Notes: generated by a model from the letters alone, not told the origin. Shown: positions 7,038 through 15,137, counted from the first letter of the stretch. The stretch: 32,653 nucleotides of DNA from Atopobiaceae bacterium UBA5363 (GCA_002407925.1 DHPN01000023.1:1-32653), one strand, 5' to 3'. Numbers and translations: made by a program.

Positions 7038-7766
7038 CTACCTCACCAGGTCGCCGTCGGCGACCAACTTATCGATATCCGATTTCGAAAGTTCAACATT
7101 TGCCGGAAGCACCACAAACACACGGTCTCCTAGCTCCTGCACTTGGCCGCCAACGCCCATCGCGAGGCCGAAGCTGAAGTCGAGTATGCGCTTCGCAGCC
7201 TCGATGTTCGTGTTGCGGAAGACGAGCACCACAGGCTGGTTGGTGCGCACACGACGCACGACCATCTGCACGTCGTCATAGGCGGCGGGCTTCAGCACAT
7301 ACGGCGGCAGCTTCCCCGAGCTTGCCCGCGGGATGGCACGCCCCCCTATGTCCCCTGGGGTTGGGGCGCCAGACGTCCCGAAAGGAACGTCGCGAGCCGG
7401 ATGCTGCTCGTCAAAGCCCACGCGCTCGTATTCGTCATCTTTGCCCCCGCGTTCCTCGGAGCTGCGCCGTGTCGTGACGGGCCTCTGCTGCTCGGCTTGG
7501 TGGTAGTTCCCATAGGTCCCGTTGCGCGCAGGCGCCGTCGTAGTGGGCCCTGCAGAGCCCAAGGGTCGACCGGAGCGCGTGTACACCGAAACGCTCTCGG
7601 GCTCGGGGCGGCGCGAGTTGCCAAGCAAGCCTGTCTTCTGTCCTTCGCCATCATCTTGTGGCGCGTTGTCATCATCGTAGTAGTCGTCGTCGTAGTCTTG
7701 ATCGTCGTAGTAATCATCATCGCGGTTATGGCTAAACCTGTCCCTGATGTTGTCAATAAAGCTCAT
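7038..7766 (-). CDS. sepF: Cell division protein SepF
   Basis: SepF anchors FtsZ filaments to the membrane and bundles them, and stands in for FtsA in most Actinobacteria. The 242 residues begin with the short amphipathic membrane helix MSFIDNIRDRF. An extremely acidic, tyrosine-rich tract follows (about residues 16-35, runs of Asp and Tyr), then a ~110-residue disordered linker. The conserved C-terminal dimerising domain starts near residue 155 (YDDVQMVVRRVRTNQPVVLVF, then ILDFSFGLAMGVGGQVQELG). Relatives in Bacillus are about 150 residues, so the linker is long, as is common in Actinobacteria. AGAAGGGC precedes the ATG, and a perfect inverted repeat lies just upstream. No ftsA is seen in the window, so SepF is the expected anchor here. 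Confidence 0.96.
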   Translation of the reverse strand: MSFIDNIRDRFSHNRDDDYYDDQDYDDDYYDDDNAPQDDGEGQKTGLLGNSRRPEPESVSVYTRSGRPLGSAGPTTTAPARNGTYGNYHQAEQQRPVTTRRSSEERGGKDDEYERVGFDEQHPARDVPFGTSGAPTPGDIGGRAIPRASSGKLPPYVLKPAAYDDVQMVVRRVRTNQPVVLVFRNTNIEAAKRILDFSFGLAMGVGGQVQELGDRVFVVLPANVELSKSDIDKLVADGDLVR

Positions 7767-7783
7767 TGTGATGCCCTTCTCAC

Positions 7784-7804
7784 CTGTACGGCAACGCCGT
7801 ACAG
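7784..7804. repeat. Perfect inverted repeat upstream of sepF
   Basis: CTGTACGGC (7784-7792) and GCCGTACAG (7796-7804) are perfect 9-base arms around AAC. The element sits in the 62-nt gap between yggS and sepF, 17 nt upstream of the sepF ATG and immediately before its ribosome binding site. No T-run follows on the minus strand, so it does not look like a terminator. It could be an RNA hairpin that affects sepF translation or mRNA processing, or a protein operator. Confidence 0.7.
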
Positions 7805-7828
7805 CACTAATCTAGCAGACCAAGACCC

Positions 7829-8563
7829 CTAGTGAAGCGCATAAGCGGGATCAAACACGACTCTTCCAAGCCTCAAGAGCGTGGCTCCTTCCTCGACAGC
7901 TATCTCAAAATCGTCGCTCATGCCGCAAGACAAGATCTTGAATGGCATTCCATGGGAACTAGCCAGCTCATCGCGCAACTCACGCAGGCCAGAGAAGGTG
8001 CGCCGTGCGGCGACCATGTCGCCTGCAGGGGCCATGGTCATGAAGCCCTCGATCGACAGCCCCGGCAGCTCCAGAAGGCCGCCGATAGCCTTGCGCAGCT
8101 CTGCTGGCGCAAACCCTGACTTCGACGCTTCTCCTGAGACATTGACCTCAAGCAGCGCATGAGTGTGCTTGCCGCGCGCAACCGCTCGCTTGGAGACGGC
8201 TTGGGCCAAATGCGATGAGGATATTGAGTGTACGAGCGTGACATCGCAATCAAGGACCTGATTGATCTTGTTTGTCTGGAGGTTTCCGATCATATCGAAA
8301 CGGACATCTGACATCTCAGGATAGGCTGCGAGCCCGTCGATCTTGCGCTTGAGCTCCTGAGGGCGGTTCTCACCAAAAGCCTGATATCCTGCCGCGTGGG
8401 CCAATACCACCTCAGGTATGTCGACCGTCTTTGAAACGGCGATCATGGAGATCTTCGAGCTGTCTCTTCCTGCGCGCCGTGCCGCGGCCTCAACACGCTC
8501 GAGAATCTCTCCACGCCTTTTTTGCAGGAACCTCCCATACTCTTCTGAAGTCATATCACTCAT
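7829..8563 (-). CDS. yggS: YggS family pyridoxal-phosphate homeostasis protein
   Basis: A PLP-binding protein of the alanine-racemase-like TIM-barrel fold that controls free PLP and amino-acid balance; no enzymatic activity is established for the family. The signature VSKTVD holds the expected PLP lysine, followed by AFGENRPQELKRK, HMIGNLQTNK-like FDMIGNLQTNK, and near the end SCGMSDDFEIAVEEGATLLRLGR. The ATG at 8563 is preferred over 8605 because AGAAGGAAG lies about 9 nt before it and 244 residues is near the family's size. It overlaps the end of phoU by 8 nt. A yggS between pgeF and sepF is standard in Gram-positive division clusters; here the phosphate genes intervene. Confidence 0.95.
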   Translation of the reverse strand: MSDMTSEEYGRFLQKRRGEILERVEAAARRAGRDSSKISMIAVSKTVDIPEVVLAHAAGYQAFGENRPQELKRKIDGLAAYPEMSDVRFDMIGNLQTNKINQVLDCDVTLVHSISSSHLAQAVSKRAVARGKHTHALLEVNVSGEASKSGFAPAELRKAIGGLLELPGLSIEGFMTMAPAGDMVAARRTFSGLRELRDELASSHGMPFKILSCGMSDDFEIAVEEGATLLRLGRVVFDPAYALH

Positions 8564-9563
8564 TGGTACGATCTTCCTTCTTTTGGTCGTTTGTGTGGTT
8601 TCCATTCACTTCGCCATGATTGTCACTACTGATGTGTGTGCCAGGCTGTGGGCCCGGTTGCCCTTCTTCTTCCCCATCTGAGCGAGAATCATTGCCGTTC
8701 TCAGAGTCTACAGATGATCCGTCGCCTTCGACGCTGCCGGCCGTCGTGCTCTCCAAGCCCAGCTCCTCAAGCACCTCTCGCCTGTCAGGCTTGCGCGCAA
8801 AGTCTACCTCTGGGATCTGCTCCGCCAGCTCGCGATCAAGATCGATATCTGCAAGCAGATCGGCCGAGCGAGGCGTATACAGGGAGGCGATCTCGCGATC
8901 GTCAAGCTCAGAGAGCTCTTGGAGGTGCACGTGACGACCGGTGAGCATCAAGACAAGACGGCTGCCGACGTCAACGGAGTTGTCTGAGATGCGCTCAAGC
9001 ATGCGGGCGGCCATGACCACACGCGTCGCCGCCTCAAGGTCGTCCCCTGGGGAAAGCGTTGCGAACGTCCGGAAAAACTGCTTGTTGAGCATGTCAACCG
9101 GATTGTCAAGGGCAGGAAGTGTCGTCACAAGCGCCACGTCGCTTGTGACGGTAGCTTCCGCGGTCGTGCCGAGCACTCGGTAGACGAGATGGGCCATCGA
9201 GGCAAGCAAGTCGAGCAGCTGACCGGGCACCTTGACTTTCGAGGCGCGCTTGGCAGCCTTGGCGATGTTGCGTACATTGCTGCTCATGCGGGCGAGGTCA
9301 AACGACGCATAGACGATGAATTGGATCAGCCTCAGGTCGGATGCCACCGGCTGCTGGAGGACGACGAGCCGGAAGGCATCGTCTTCGAGCTTCTCACAGC
9401 GATCGTCAATTGCGCGCGTGGTCTTCTTGACCTGCTTCGCCTTGTCACGATCGCCGTTTACCAAGGCATCCACCGCGTCATGTAGCTGAAGGTCCACAGC
9501 GGAGTAAATGCTAATGAGCTCCTGGCGCAGGGCCGTGAGCTCCTTGTTGTATTTGTTGCGCAT
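8556..9563 (-). CDS. phoU: Phosphate transport regulator PhoU with long acidic C-terminal tail
   Basis: PhoU modulates the Pst transporter and phosphate signalling. Residues 1 to ~215 form the tandem three-helix PhoU repeats (IDDRCEKLEDDAF in the first half, AARMLERISDNSVDVGSRL in the second). The protein is 335 residues against about 220 in the family; the extra ~120 residues are acidic then Gly/Ser/Asn/Glu-rich and probably disordered. The ATG at 9563 follows GGGAGGG by about 7 nt; a longer reading of the frame upstream to 9854 would run into pstB and is not supported. It lies 38 nt after pstB and overlaps yggS by 8 nt. The tail is real coding sequence in frame, not a read-through artefact, because the stop sits at the yggS start. 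Confidence 0.93.
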   Translation of the reverse strand: MRNKYNKELTALRQELISIYSAVDLQLHDAVDALVNGDRDKAKQVKKTTRAIDDRCEKLEDDAFRLVVLQQPVASDLRLIQFIVYASFDLARMSSNVRNIAKAAKRASKVKVPGQLLDLLASMAHLVYRVLGTTAEATVTSDVALVTTLPALDNPVDMLNKQFFRTFATLSPGDDLEAATRVVMAARMLERISDNSVDVGSRLVLMLTGRHVHLQELSELDDREIASLYTPRSADLLADIDLDRELAEQIPEVDFARKPDRREVLEELGLESTTAGSVEGDGSSVDSENGNDSRSDGEEEGQPGPQPGTHISSDNHGEVNGNHTNDQKKEDRTNE

Positions 9564-9601
9564 GATATGTCCCTCCCTTACCAAGAGGCTGCAAGTGCAG
9601 C

Positions 9602-10408
9602 TTAGCCGAAGCGCCCTGTGATGTAGCTTTCTGTACGAGAATCCCTCGGCGAGTTGAAGACCTCGCTCGTGTCGCCGTACTCGATGAGCTTCGCTGGCTC
9701 CCCCGCGTGCTCTTGGAGAAAAAATGCCATGTAATTGGATACGCGCGCTGCCTGCTGCATGGAGTGGGTCACGATAACGATGGTGACCGTCGGCGCAAGC
9801 TCGGCCATCAGATCCTCCACCTTCTGCACGCTCGTGGGATCGATGGCCGAGCAAGGCTCGTCCATCAGCAGCACGTCAGGCTGGACCGCGAGCACACGCG
9901 CTATGCAGAGCCGCTGTTGCTGACCTCCCGAGAGCGCAAGGCCATTCTTACCAAGCTGGTTTGAGACTTCCTTCCACAGGTTGGCGCGCTTAAGCGACTC
10001 CTCGACGATATCATCGAGGTCAGACTTACTCGTCACGCCCTGCAATTTCGGGCCGAAGGCAACGTTGTCGTAGATCGATTTGGGAAAAGGGTTGGGCTGC
10101 TGGAAGATCATGCCCACGCGACGCCTCAGATCGACGGGGTCGACGCCCTCGCCATAGATGTCAGAGCCCTCCAGCAGCATGGTGCCTTGCTCCCGCGTGC
10201 CCTCAATGAGGTCATTCATGCGGTTCATGCAGCGCAGGAACGTCGACTTCCCACAGCCGGAGGGGCCGATGAACGATGTCACCTTGTTTGGAGCGATGTC
10301 AAGCGTTATGCCGGTCAGCGCATGGAAGTCTCCGTACCAGAAGTCGAAGCCCTCCACGTGAAAACCCTTGTTGGAGGGGTTTTTCGGAGCATCACAGTAG
10401 ACGGTCAC
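9602..10408 (-). CDS. pstB: Phosphate ABC transporter ATP-binding protein
   Basis: The ATPase that drives high-affinity phosphate import at the cytoplasmic face of the PstCA channel. Walker A GPSGCGKST, Q-loop MIFQQPNPFPKS, signature LSGGQQQRL, Walker B VLLMDEPCSAIDP and the switch histidine in VTHSMQQA are all present in 268 residues, a normal length. The Q-loop with NPFP is characteristic of PstB. The start is GTG at 10408, whose last bases overlap the stop of pstCA; a perfect AGGAGG lies 6 nt upstream. Translation is therefore coupled to pstCA. Confidence 0.98.
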   Translation of the reverse strand: MTVYCDAPKNPSNKGFHVEGFDFWYGDFHALTGITLDIAPNKVTSFIGPSGCGKSTFLRCMNRMNDLIEGTREQGTMLLEGSDIYGEGVDPVDLRRRVGMIFQQPNPFPKSIYDNVAFGPKLQGVTSKSDLDDIVEESLKRANLWKEVSNQLGKNGLALSGGQQQRLCIARVLAVQPDVLLMDEPCSAIDPTSVQKVEDLMAELAPTVTIVIVTHSMQQAARVSNYMAFFLQEHAGEPAKLIEYGDTSEVFNSPRDSRTESYITGRFG

Positions 10409-12375
10409 TTACTGCCTCCTTTCGTGACGCTGCGCCGAGATATCGCACGCGCAGCCAGGTTGAAGATGAGGATCATGATCATAAGGAGCAGAGCTGTGCC
10501 GTAGGCGGCGCCCATGTTGATGCCATCGTTGGCAAGAAGGTATAGGTGCACCGGCATAGAGCGGCCGGAGTCCAGCGGCGTGACGGGCAAGTTGACGGCC
10601 TGACCCATCGTGTACAGCACGATAGCGGTCTCTCCGATGGCACGCCCGATCGCAAGCACGATGCCAGTCGCGATGCGAGGAAACGCCGCCGGCAGGACAA
10701 TGCGGGAGACCACCTGCCATTTTGTGGCACCGAGGCCGTAGGCCCCCCAGCGTATGTAGCGCGGCACCGCGCGAATGGCGTCTTCAGTCGTGCGCATGAT
10801 CAAAGGCAGCATCAGCAGCGCAAGGGCGAGGGACGCCGAAAGCATTGAGAGGCCGAAGCCCATGGCCTCGACGAACAGTGCATAGCCAAAGAGCCCCATC
10901 ACGATGGAGGGCACGGAGGCAAGCGTGTCGGCGGCATAGCGAATGAAGCTCACGAGGCGCCCTTGGTGGGCGTACTCAGCAAGGTACACCGCAGCGAGCA
11001 CGGCGACAGGCGTGGAGAACAGGGTTGCCAGCGCTGTGACATAGAGCGTCGAGACGATTGTCGGCCAGATGCCGCCTTCGGCGTTCACGCCTTGAGGCCA
11101 GCCGAAAATGAAGTCAAGAGATATCTGCGGCGCGCCGTTGATGACCACAAAGGCAATGATGAGGGCCAGCATTGCTGAGACTATGGCGCCTGTCGCACGA
11201 AAGACGGCGGACATGGTTGCGTTGGCCGCACCTTTCGAGATGCGGGGGGCGGGAGCTCTCTCCAGCCGCTCGCGAATCTTCTTTGCCGACGACTCTTGGA
11301 CGCTGCCCGCCGCTGGTGCGCTGTGGGGGTCTGAGACGGAAGCCTGCTGCCTGTCCTCGGCGGAAGCTGATGCGCCGGCTTGATGATCACGACGCTCGCT
11401 ATGGGTCGTAGCAGCGCGAACGATGCCGACAAGGCAGGCAGAGATGACATACAAGACAACGCCCATACCAAACAAAGCGCTTCGATGCAGGCCCGACGAA
11501 TAGCCCATGTCAAGGGCGATCTGGCTGGTGAGCGTCGAGATGGGGTCAAAGATGCTGGCTGGCACGACAGGGGCGTTGCCGACGACCATAAGAACCGCCA
11601 TCGTCTCGCCGATCGCGCGACCCATCCCCAACACCACGGCGTTCACGATGCCAACCTTGGCAGCAGGCAGCACTACTTTGTAAATCGTCTGCCAACGCGT
11701 GGCTCCCATGGAATAGCTTGCCTGGCGTATACCGTCATCCACAGAGTTCAGCGCGTCCATCGACAGCGTTGTGATCGTCGGGACAATCATGATTGCGAGC
11801 ACAAGCCATGCCGTGAAGGCGCCAAAGCCCAGCCCTCCACTTTGTGAGGCGATCAAGGGCCGCAGCACGACAAGTCCGAAGAAGCCATAGATTACCGAGG
11901 GGATGCCCGCAAGCAGGTCAACGGCTGTCGAGACGACGCGAGAGGTGCGCTTTGAGGCTATTTCCGTCAGGTAGACGGCACAGCCCACAGCCAACGGCAT
12001 CCCAATCGCGAGGGCACCGGCCGTGACCAAAAGGGAACCGGCCAGGAGGGTTGCTATGCCATAGCGACCCTCCGAAGGAGACCATGTGCCGGAAAAGAAC
12101 TCCGCCAAGCCGATGTCAGTGAAGACAGGAATGGACTTGCCGAACGTGAAGACGAAGATGAGCACGACAGCAAGGACCGCTATGAGGGCGCAGGCAAGGA
12201 AAAGGTATTGCAACGCGCGTTCCTTGCGATAGGTCCTGCGGTCGACAAGCTTGAGCATGCGTGTGCCTTGAACGTAGGCTGCCCCCTTGTTAGGCTCTAT
12301 CGCATCTATATGCGGAGGCTTGATGAGACCCTTGAGGTCTGCTTCTCGCTGCGGCTCATGGAAGTGCACACTCAT
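10405..12375 (-). CDS. pstCA: Fused phosphate ABC transporter permease PstC-PstA
   Basis: Both membrane permeases of the phosphate importer in a single 656-residue chain. The N-terminal half (about 40-325) is PstC-like, with IATLLAGSLLVTAGALAIG, AGIPSVIYGFFGL, the EAA-loop region SYSMGATRWQTIYKVVLPAA and GRAIGETMAVLMV. A hydrophilic linker of roughly 60 residues, rich in Ala, Ser and charged residues, follows. The C-terminal half (about 385-650) is PstA-like, with ASVPSIVMGLFGYALF, AYGLGATKWQVVSRIVLPAA and GRAIGETAIVLYT. Each half has about six membrane segments. Usually pstC and pstA are separate genes. There is no stop or frameshift across the join. The ATG at 12375 overlaps the pstS stop (ATGA), and the gene's stop overlaps the pstB start. 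A ~40-residue cytosolic extension precedes the first membrane helix. Confidence 0.95.
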   Translation of the reverse strand: MSVHFHEPQREADLKGLIKPPHIDAIEPNKGAAYVQGTRMLKLVDRRTYRKERALQYLFLACALIAVLAVVLIFVFTFGKSIPVFTDIGLAEFFSGTWSPSEGRYGIATLLAGSLLVTAGALAIGMPLAVGCAVYLTEIASKRTSRVVSTAVDLLAGIPSVIYGFFGLVVLRPLIASQSGGLGFGAFTAWLVLAIMIVPTITTLSMDALNSVDDGIRQASYSMGATRWQTIYKVVLPAAKVGIVNAVVLGMGRAIGETMAVLMVVGNAPVVPASIFDPISTLTSQIALDMGYSSGLHRSALFGMGVVLYVISACLVGIVRAATTHSERRDHQAGASASAEDRQQASVSDPHSAPAAGSVQESSAKKIRERLERAPAPRISKGAANATMSAVFRATGAIVSAMLALIIAFVVINGAPQISLDFIFGWPQGVNAEGGIWPTIVSTLYVTALATLFSTPVAVLAAVYLAEYAHQGRLVSFIRYAADTLASVPSIVMGLFGYALFVEAMGFGLSMLSASLALALLMLPLIMRTTEDAIRAVPRYIRWGAYGLGATKWQVVSRIVLPAAFPRIATGIVLAIGRAIGETAIVLYTMGQAVNLPVTPLDSGRSMPVHLYLLANDGINMGAAYGTALLLMIMILIFNLAARAISRRSVTKGGSK

Positions 12376-13253
12376 GAGGCATCACTTTCCTCGTCCGTGC
12401 CGTCCTCCTCAGCGCTCACGGGAATGTAACCAGCATCAGTGATTGTCTGGGCCATCTCTTCGGAGGTGACATAGGAGATGTAGTCGCGGGCGACGCCGGT
12501 AGGCTCTCCGTTCGTGAAGAAATAGAGATCGCGCGAGAGGGGATACGTCCCATTCTCAACGTTGTCCTCCGTTGGCTCGACGCCGTCAATGCTCAGGCAG
12601 CTAACGGTAGTCGAGGTGTATTTGCTGTTAACAAAGCCAATTGAGATATAGCCAATCGCGCCTATCGAGCGGCTCACGACGTCACGCACCTGGCCTGTAC
12701 CGGGAAGAACCGCCGCGCGGCGGTCGAACTCCGTCCCCTGCATGACGATAGAGCTGAAGGCCTCCCGTGTACCTGACGCCTCGTCACGGTTGACCAGCTG
12801 TATCGTTAGATCCGGACCACCAAGCTCACTCCAGTTGGTAATTTTTCCCGCATAGATGTCGCGGAGCTCATCAAGCGTTATGGCCTGCACCGGATTCGCG
12901 TCGTTCACTATGACTGCGATGCCATCATGGGCGATGACGGTGCTTACGAGGTCGGAGGAGGACTCTTCTGCCGTCAAGCTTCGGCTTGAGCTGGCTATGT
13001 CGGCCGTGCCGTTTATTGTGGCCTCAATCCCCGCGGAGGACCCAAGCCCAGAGACGAGCACGTTTATACCTGTCTTTGCCTCAAAGCCCTCGGCAGCCAT
13101 CTCAGCGATGGGCAGCACCGTCGTAGAGCCGGCCACGGTGAGGGTTCCGGAAGATTCCTTCGAAGACGCATCTCCGCAGGCAGCCAGTGACAAAACTACG
13201 CAGACTATGAGCACAAGGCCTAGAGAAAGGCGAGTGCGCCATGTCTTCCGCAT
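12372..13253 (-). CDS. pstS: Phosphate-binding lipoprotein of the Pst transporter
   Basis: The extracytoplasmic receptor that captures inorganic phosphate and hands it to PstCA. The N terminus is a lipoprotein signal peptide (MRKTWRT, hydrophobic core, lipobox LAAC) with the lipidated Cys at residue 26. The mature part has TLTVAGSTTVLPIAEMAAEGF, GSSAGIEA, the DASG-type phosphate-loop segment NRDEASGTREAFSSI, and SIGAIGYISIGF. At 293 residues the size is normal, and the tail is acidic (EEDGTDEESDAS). The start has a doubled GGAGGGAGGG ribosome binding site. The first 34 nt lie inside the end of pgeF, leaving no room for a promoter outside coding sequence, so pst expression probably comes from upstream of ftsZ or from within pgeF. 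Confidence 0.96.
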   Translation of the reverse strand: MRKTWRTRLSLGLVLIVCVVLSLAACGDASSKESSGTLTVAGSTTVLPIAEMAAEGFEAKTGINVLVSGLGSSAGIEATINGTADIASSSRSLTAEESSSDLVSTVIAHDGIAVIVNDANPVQAITLDELRDIYAGKITNWSELGGPDLTIQLVNRDEASGTREAFSSIVMQGTEFDRRAAVLPGTGQVRDVVSRSIGAIGYISIGFVNSKYTSTTVSCLSIDGVEPTEDNVENGTYPLSRDLYFFTNGEPTGVARDYISYVTSEEMAQTITDAGYIPVSAEEDGTDEESDAS

Positions 13254-14014
13254 GTCCCTCCCTCCCCGCGATAGGAAAAGAAACGCTCCGTAGATTGAGC
13301 AGTAGAAGCAGCGATGGCAGCGATGTGGCCGGGCAAGATGCCTGCGCCCTCAAGGCTGCTCCTTACAGCATAGCCGAGATCGAGATGCCTGCCACGAGCA
13401 ACCTCCGCCCCAAACTGAGCTGTGAAACGGGCGGCGAGCTCAGCGGAGACCTCGTAGTCGTCTGCGCCGATATGCGGCCCGACATAAGCATAGACCTCTG
13501 AAGGCTCAGCGCAGGCTCGGGCAAGTAGCACGCCAAGAGCCTTCGTTGCGACATTCGCGATCGTTCCCCGCCAGCCTGAGTGGATGACGGCGAAACCCCC
13601 ATCGCAAACAAGGACGATCGGCACGCAGTCGGCGTAGCACAAAAGGACAGGCACGCCGGCGGCAGTGCAGACAACGGCGTCCGCCCCCTCGCGAGCACCA
13701 GACTGCGCCGCGCGCACCGCCGCGTCTGTAGAAGACGAGACGACGACGACATGTGTGCCATGGACCTGTCGTGGGTTTACGAGCCGCTCAGAGAAGGCTT
13801 CGGCGCCAAGAGCGCACAAGGCACGATGGCGGTTCTCAGCTACAGCAGCTGGATCATCGCCGCAGGCGTCACCGAGGTTGAGCGTCGCATAGGGAGACTT
13901 CGATACGCCCCCTGTGCGCTCAGTGAACGCAAAGTGGACCCCGCCAAGACAAGCGGGGTCCGCAAACAGCCCTACTCCCTGGGACAGCAGATGCACTAAG
14001 GTCGGGCGGGCCAT
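13220..14014 (-). CDS. pgeF: PgeF/YfiH family multicopper polyphenol oxidase (laccase-fold) protein
   Basis: Member of the YfiH/YlmD/PgeF family, reported as copper-dependent polyphenol oxidases and purine-nucleoside enzymes, and in E. coli as editing mis-incorporated serine in peptidoglycan precursors. Seen motifs: HFAFTERTGGVSKSPYATLN, VNPRQVHGTHV (metal His), CYADCVPIVL (metal Cys region), FAVIHSGWRGT (His), and the C-terminal FFSYRGEGGTCGRHGAL. I chose the ATG at 14014, which follows the ftsZ stop by one base, giving 264 residues; a start at 14065 inside ftsZ is less likely. A pgeF directly after ftsZ is typical of Gram-positive clusters. Its end overlaps pstS by 34 nt. Confidence 0.93.
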   Translation of the reverse strand: MARPTLVHLLSQGVGLFADPACLGGVHFAFTERTGGVSKSPYATLNLGDACGDDPAAVAENRHRALCALGAEAFSERLVNPRQVHGTHVVVVSSSTDAAVRAAQSGAREGADAVVCTAAGVPVLLCYADCVPIVLVCDGGFAVIHSGWRGTIANVATKALGVLLARACAEPSEVYAYVGPHIGADDYEVSAELAARFTAQFGAEVARGRHLDLGYAVRSSLEGAGILPGHIAAIAASTAQSTERFFSYRGEGGTCGRHGALAFL

Positions 14015-14015
14015 G

Positions 14016-15137
14016 TTAGATGCGGCTGTTCCTGAGGAAGTCGGGAATATCAAATGTTTTGTCATTGCTGGTAGGTGCTGCAGCTGCCGAAGACGAGCGC
14101 GATGTCGAGGAGGTCTTCTTCTTCGAGCCTGCCTTGGCAGGGCGCTGGTCGCCTATCTGTGGCAGGGTGGTTTGCACGTTGCTCGCGTCAAAGCCCGTTG
14201 CGATAACGGTGACACGCACCTGGTCGCCCAAACTTTCGTCGACGACCGTGCCGAAGATGATGTTGGCCTCAGGGTCGACGTTTTTAGCAACGAGGTCGGC
14301 AGCATCGTTGATCTCTTGGATGCCGAGGTCCTTGTTGCCAGCGATAGAGAGCAGCACCCGCGTGGCCCCGTCAATGGAGCTCTCGAGCAGACGGCTGGAG
14401 ATAGCCTCTTCCGCAGCGTCGGAGGCGCGATTGTCCCCTGAGGCCGTTCCGATGCCCATCATTGCGGTGCCAGCACCCCGCATGATGGTAGTGACATCAG
14501 CGAAGTCAAGGTTGATGAGGCCAGGGACGGTAATAAGGTCTGTAATCCCCTGGGTACCCTGACACAGCACGTCGTCAGCCATATGAAACGCCTCAAGCAT
14601 CGTGGTTTTCTTCTCCGAAAGGTCGAGCAGCCGATCGTTTGGAATCACAATCAGCGTGTCGACGTTTTCAGACAGGCGGTCTATGCCCTCTGCGGCGTTG
14701 TCAGCGCGCTTGCGGCCCTCGAAGGTGAACGGCTTGGTCACGACACCCACAGTGAGGGCGCCTACGTCGTTTTTCGCTATGTCGGCAACAACCGGCGCTG
14801 CTCCCGTGCCAGTGCCGCCGCCCTCGCCTGCCGTGATGAAGACCATGTCGGAGCCAGCCAAAGCGGCCTTGATCTCGTCGTGGGAGTCCTCTGCCGCCTC
14901 TTCGCCGACCTCGGGCACAGCTCCTGCACCCAGGCCCTTGGTGATGTCGGCACCAATGTGAACCTTGACGTCCGCGTCGGAGATCGCGAGCTGCTGGGCG
15001 TCGGTGTTGATGGCAACGAACTCAACACCACGGATGCCCTCCTCGATCATGCGGTTCACGGCATTGGTGCCGCCGCCGCCGACGCCGACGACCTTGATGA
15101 CTGCAAGATAATTGCTAAGGCTGTCGTCGTTTGTCAT
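14016..15137 (-). CDS. ftsZ: Cell division GTPase FtsZ
   Basis: The tubulin homologue that forms the cytokinetic Z ring. The GTPase domain shows VVGVGGGGTNAVNRM near residue 16, the tubulin signature GEGGGTGTGAAPVVA near 104, and the T7 synergy loop NLDFADV near 205. A Ser/Lys-rich disordered linker (about 315-355) leads to the C-terminal binding peptide FDIPDFLRNSRI, the site expected to contact SepF. The total is 373 residues. I chose the ATG at 15137 because CAGGAGG precedes it; an upstream in-frame start at 15191 would add 18 untypical residues. A 327-nt AT-rich region separates it from ftsQ, so it is probably the first gene of a new transcript running to divIVA, while also receiving read-through. 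Confidence 0.98.
   Translation of the reverse strand: MTNDDSLSNYLAVIKVVGVGGGGTNAVNRMIEEGIRGVEFVAINTDAQQLAISDADVKVHIGADITKGLGAGAVPEVGEEAAEDSHDEIKAALAGSDMVFITAGEGGGTGTGAAPVVADIAKNDVGALTVGVVTKPFTFEGRKRADNAAEGIDRLSENVDTLIVIPNDRLLDLSEKKTTMLEAFHMADDVLCQGTQGITDLITVPGLINLDFADVTTIMRGAGTAMMGIGTASGDNRASDAAEEAISSRLLESSIDGATRVLLSIAGNKDLGIQEINDAADLVAKNVDPEANIIFGTVVDESLGDQVRVTVIATGFDASNVQTTLPQIGDQRPAKAGSKKKTSSTSRSSSAAAAPTSNDKTFDIPDFLRNSRI

Noticed and set aside
7665..7740. Trinucleotide-like repeat of ATC/GTC/GTA units in sepF, considered as a microsatellite
   Set aside because: It is in-frame Asp/Tyr codons with irregular third positions, so it reads as a biased protein tract and not as a phase-variable repeat.
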